A stretch of 64,000 nucleotides of DNA from Aurelia coerulea (Eukaryota > Cnidaria > Scyphozoa > Semaeostomeae > Ulmaridae): positions 27,715,001 to 27,779,000 of the forward strand of contig CM076948.1 of the NCBI GenBank assembly GCA_039566865.1, written 5' to 3'. A program made the translations under genes and the position numbers. Below, piece by piece: positions 60,130-64,000 of this stretch (its first letter is position 1; every line of letters begins with the position of its first letter). The notes below the pieces were generated by a model. The model searched no databases. It was not told where the DNA came from and saw nothing but the letters and a program-made list of their open reading frames with translations.

Positions 60130-63100
60130 AATTTTTCACCAAAATGAAAGGCTCCTCTAAGCCCTTTTCGAATATACCGATTTTGGAGCAGAAAGTAAGC
60201 TTTGCTTTTGCCGACGATAGGCGATCTTCGAAAATACCAAATTTTGACCGATTTTTGGGGAAAAAATGGAGGTTAACCCCTTTGTCTTTTTGCAAAAATA
60301 ACGATTGCTCTTTGAACCTCCCAATTTTTTCGGCAAAATCCTTACTTTTTGCCCCAAAATCAGTATTTTTGAAATGGGCCTATTTTTGGCAAAAAGCAAA
60401 GGGGTTAACCTTACTTTTTGCCGAAAAGTTGGTAGTTTCGAAAAGGGCCTAATTTGGGCAAAAAGCAAAGGGGTTAACCTTACTTTTTGCCGAAAAATCG
60501 GTAGTTTCGAAAAGGGCCTATTTTTGGCAAAAAGCGCAGGGGTTAACCTTTCTTTTTGCCGAAAATTCGGTAATTTCGAAAAGGGCCTAATTTGGGCAAA
60601 AAGCAAAGGGGTTAACCTTACTTTGAGCCGAAAATTCGGTAATTTCGAAAAGGTCCTAATTTGGGCAAAAAGCAAAGGGGTTAACCTTACTTTTTGCCGA
60701 AAAATCGGTAGTTTCGAAAAGGGCCTAATTTGGGCAAAAAGCAAAGGGGTTAACCTTACTTTGAGCCGAAGATTCGGTAATTTCGAAAAGGTCCTAATTT
60801 GGGCAAAAAGCAAAGGGGGTTAACCTTACTTTTTGCCGAAAAATCGGTAGTTTCGAATGGGCCTAATTTGGGCAAAAAGCAAAGGGGTTAACCTTACTTT
60901 TTGCCGAAAATTCGGTAATTTCGAAAAGGACCTATTTTTGGCAAAAAGCAAAGGGGTTAACCTTACTTTTTGCCGAAAAATCGGTAGCTTCGAAAAGGCC
61001 CTAATTTAGCCAAAAAGCAAGGAGGTTAACGTTACTTTTTGCCGAAAGATTGGTAGTTTCGAAAAGGGCCTAATTTGGGCAAAAAGCAAAGGGGTTAACC
61101 TTACTTTTTGCCGAAAAATCGGTAGTTTCGAAAAGGGCCTAAATTGGGCAAAAAGCAAAGGGGTTAACCTTACTTTTTGCCGAAAATTCGGTAATTTCCA
61201 AAAGGGCCAAATTTGGGCAAAAAACCAAAGGGGATAACCTTACTTTTTGCCGAAAAAATTGGTAGTTTCGAAAAGGGCCTACTTTGGGCAAAAATCAAAG
61301 GGGTTAACCTTACTTTGAGCCGAAAATTCGGTAATTTCGAAAAGGTCCTAATTTGGGCAAAAAGCAAAGGGGTTACCTTACTTTTCGCGAAAAATCGGTA
61401 GTTTCGAAAAGGGCCTAATTTGGGCAAAAAACAAAGGGGTTAACCTTACTTTCTGCCAAAAAATCGGTAGTTTCAAAAAGGGCCTATTTTTGGCAAAAAG
61501 CAAAGGGGTTAACCTTACTTTTTGCCGAAAATTCGGTAATTTCAAAAAGGGCCTAATTTGGGCAAAAAGCAAAGGGGTTAACCTTACTTTCTGCCGAAAA
61601 ATCAGTAATTTCGAAAAGGGCCTAATTTGGGCACAAAGCAAAGGGGTTAACCTTACTTTTTGCCGAAAAAATTGGTAGTTTCGAAAAGGGCCTAATTTGG
61701 GCAAAAAGCAAAGGGGTTAACCTTACTTTTTGCCGAAAAATCGGTAGCTTCGAAAAGGCCCTAATTTAGCCAAAAAGCAAGGGGGTTAACTTTACTTTTT
61801 GCCGAAAAATTGGTAATTTCGAAAAGGGCTTAATTTGGGCAAAAAGCAAAGGGGTTAACCTTACTTTTTGCCGAAAAATCGGTAGTTTCGAAAAGGGCCT
61901 AATTTGGGCAAAAAGCATAGGGGTTAACCTTACTTTGAGCCGAAAATTCGGTAATTTCGAAAAGGGCCAAATTTGGGCAAAAAACCAAAGGGGTTAACCT
62001 TACTTTTTGCCGAAAAAATTGGTAGTTTCGAAAAGGGCCTACTTTGGGCAAAAATCAAAGGGGTTAACCTTACTTTGAGCCGAAAATTCGGTAATTTCGA
62101 AAAGGTCCTAATTTGGGCAAAAAGCAAAGGGGTTACCTTACTTTTCGCGAAAAATCGGTAGTTTCGAAAAGGGCCTAATTTGGGCAAAAAACAAAGGGGT
62201 TAACCTTACTTTCTGCCAAAAAATCGGTAGTTTCAAAAAGGGCCTATTTTTGGCAAAAAGCAAAGGGGTTAACCTTACTTTTTGCCGAAAATTCGGTAAT
62301 TTCGAAAAGGGCCTAATTTGGGCAAAAAACAAAGGGGTTAACCTTACTTTCTGCCGAAAAATCAGTAATTTCGAAAAGGGCCTAATTTGGGCACAAAGCA
62401 AAGGGGTTAACCTTACTTTTTGCCGAAAAAATCGGTAGTTTCGAAAAGGGCCTAATTTGGGCAAAAAGCAAAGGGGTTAACCTTACTTTTTGCCGAAAAA
62501 TCGGTAGCTTCGAAAAGGCCCTAATTTAGCCAAAAAGCAAGGGGGTTAACCTTACTTTTTGCCGAAAAATTGTTAATTTCGAAAAGGGCTTAATTTGGGC
62601 AAAAAGCAAAGGGGTTAACCTTACTTTTTGCCGAAAATTCGGTAATTTCGAAAAGGGCCTAATTTGGGCAAAAAGCAAAGGGGTTAACCTTACTTTTTGC
62701 CGAAAAAATTGGTAGTTTCGAAAAGGGCCTACTTTGGGCAAAAAGCAAAGGGGTTAACCTTACTTTTTGCCGAAAATTCGGTAATTTCGAAAAGGGCCTA
62801 ATTTGGGCAAAAAGCAAAGGGGTTAAGCTTACTTTTTGCCGAAAATTCGGTGATTTCGAAAAGGGCCAAATTTGGGCAAAAAACCAAAGGGGTTAACCTT
62901 ACTTTTTGCCGAAAAAAATTGGTAGTTTCGAAAAGGGCCTACTTTGGGCAAAAAGCAAAGGGGTTAACCTTACTTTTTGCCGAAAATTCGGTAATTTCGA
63001 AAAGGGCCTAATTTGGTCAGAAAGCAAAGGGGTTAACCTTACTTTTTGCCGAAAAATCAGTAGTTTCGAAAAGGGCCTATTTTTGGCAAAAAGCACAGGG

Positions 63101-64000
63101 GTTAACCATACTTTTTGCCGAAAAATCGGTAGTTTCAAAAGGGCCTAATTTGGGCAAAAAGCAAAGGGGTTAACCTTACTTTGAGCCGAAAATTCGGTAA
63201 TTTCGAAAAGGTCCTAATTTGGGCAAAAAGCAAAGGGGTTAACCTTACTTTTTGCCGAAAAAATTGGTAGTTTCGAAAAGGGCCTAATTTGGGCAAAAAG
63301 CAAAGGGGTTAACCTTACTTTTTGCCGAAAATTCGGTAATTTCGAAAAGGGCCTAATTTGGTCAGAAAGCAAAGGGGTTAACCTTACTTTTTGCCGAAAA
63401 ATCAGTAGTTTCGAAAAGGGCCTATTTTTGGCAAAAAGCAAAGGGGTTAACCTTACTTTTTGCCGAAAAATCGGTAGTTTCGAAAAGGGCCTAATTTGGG
63501 CAAAAAGCATAGGGGTTAACCTTACTTTGAGCCGAAAATTCGGTAATTTCGAAAAGGGCCAAATTTGGGCAAAAAACCAAAGGGGTTAACCTTACTTTTT
63601 GCCGAAAAAATTGGTAGTTTCGAAAAGGGCCTACTTTGGGCAAAAATCAAAGGGGTTAACCTTACTTTGAGCCGAAAATTCGGTAATTTCGAAAAGGTCC
63701 TAATTTGGGCAAAAAGCAAAGGGGTTACCTTACTTTTCGCGAAAAATCGGTAGTTTCGAAAAGGGCCTAATTTGGGCAAAAAACAAAGGGGTTAACCTTA
63801 CTTTCTGCCAAAAAATCGGTAGTTTCAAAAAGGGCCTATTTTTGGCAAAAAGCAAAGGGGTTAACCTTACTTTTTGCCGAAAATTCGGTAATTTCGAAAA
63901 GGGCCTAATTTGGGCAAAAAACAAAGGGGTTAACCTTACTTTCTGCCGAAAAATCAGTAATTTCGAAAAGGGCCTAATTTGGGCACAAAGCAAAGGGGTT
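60130..64000. repeat. 69-bp satellite array with higher-order repeats
   Basis: About 53 forward units of 69 bp contain GGGGTTAACCTTACTTTTTG, AAAATCGGTAGTTTCGAAAA and GGGCCTAATTTGGGC. Two main variants alternate (TTTTTGCCGAAAAATCGG and TTTGAGCCGAAAATTCGG). Because 69 is 23 codons, frames on both strands stay open without being genes. Units before about 60330 are diverged and in the opposite orientation. The block at about 61170-61704 recurs 760 bp later, and part of it again from 63522 (a further 1592 bp). The array continues past the window end. Confidence 0.97.

Noticed and set aside
60084..63993. Frames on both strands rich in FAQIRPFSKLPNFRQK or KSKGVNLTFCRK
   Set aside because: 69-bp satellite (23 codons) read through. 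No gene structure, and the frames on both strands are equally good.

Overview
This is a window from an animal nuclear genome: AT-rich, with intron-dense genes, canonical GT-AG introns and many small transposons and satellites. There are no bacterial features. Three housekeeping genes (SPG7, TRPC4AP, UBA3) keep animal family length and motifs, and TRPC4AP is split into 25 coding exons. Two secreted galaxin-like genes lie between them. This fits an early-branching, intron-rich invertebrate such as a cnidarian or sponge, but the phylum is an inference I cannot settle from the sequence.

Layout, all genes on the + strand. (1) 262-5895: last six coding exons of a paraplegin (SPG7) m-AAA protease, with an 88-bp tandem array of about 27 copies in one intron. 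(2) 7087-8901: a two-exon Ras/Rab-like small GTPase of 213 aa. (3) 9984-26600: a complete TRPC4AP/TRUSS gene of 790 aa, whose introns hold transposons and 15-bp and 16-bp minisatellites. (4) 26601-32526: intergenic, with a fold-back element carrying a piggyBac-type MITE in its middle. (5) 32527-36280: a secreted protein with a signal peptide, an acidic stretch, a very large Arg/Tyr-rich repeat domain and a galaxin-like cysteine tail, carrying one 2-nt frame break. (6) 38579-41282: a second secreted galaxin-like protein of 447 aa with about 15 cysteine repeats. (7) 41906-59857: a complete UBA3 (NEDD8 E1 catalytic subunit) of 457 aa in 18 exons, with introns full of TIR elements. (8) 60100-64000: a 69-bp satellite with higher-order repeats that runs off the window.

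The housekeeping genes do not form a pathway together; their adjacency looks incidental. The notable local unit is the galaxin-like pair at 32.5-41.3 kb. Both genes share one architecture: a signal-peptide exon, an 85-nt exon with the same phases coding one di-cysteine galaxin repeat, and a long last exon of single-cysteine repeats. They look like tandem paralogues, one of which gained a polycationic domain. A second theme is transposon biology. Several TIR families with TA, TTAA or 8-bp target duplications can be delimited exactly, and two copies of one family have independently grown minisatellites from the same subterminal motif.
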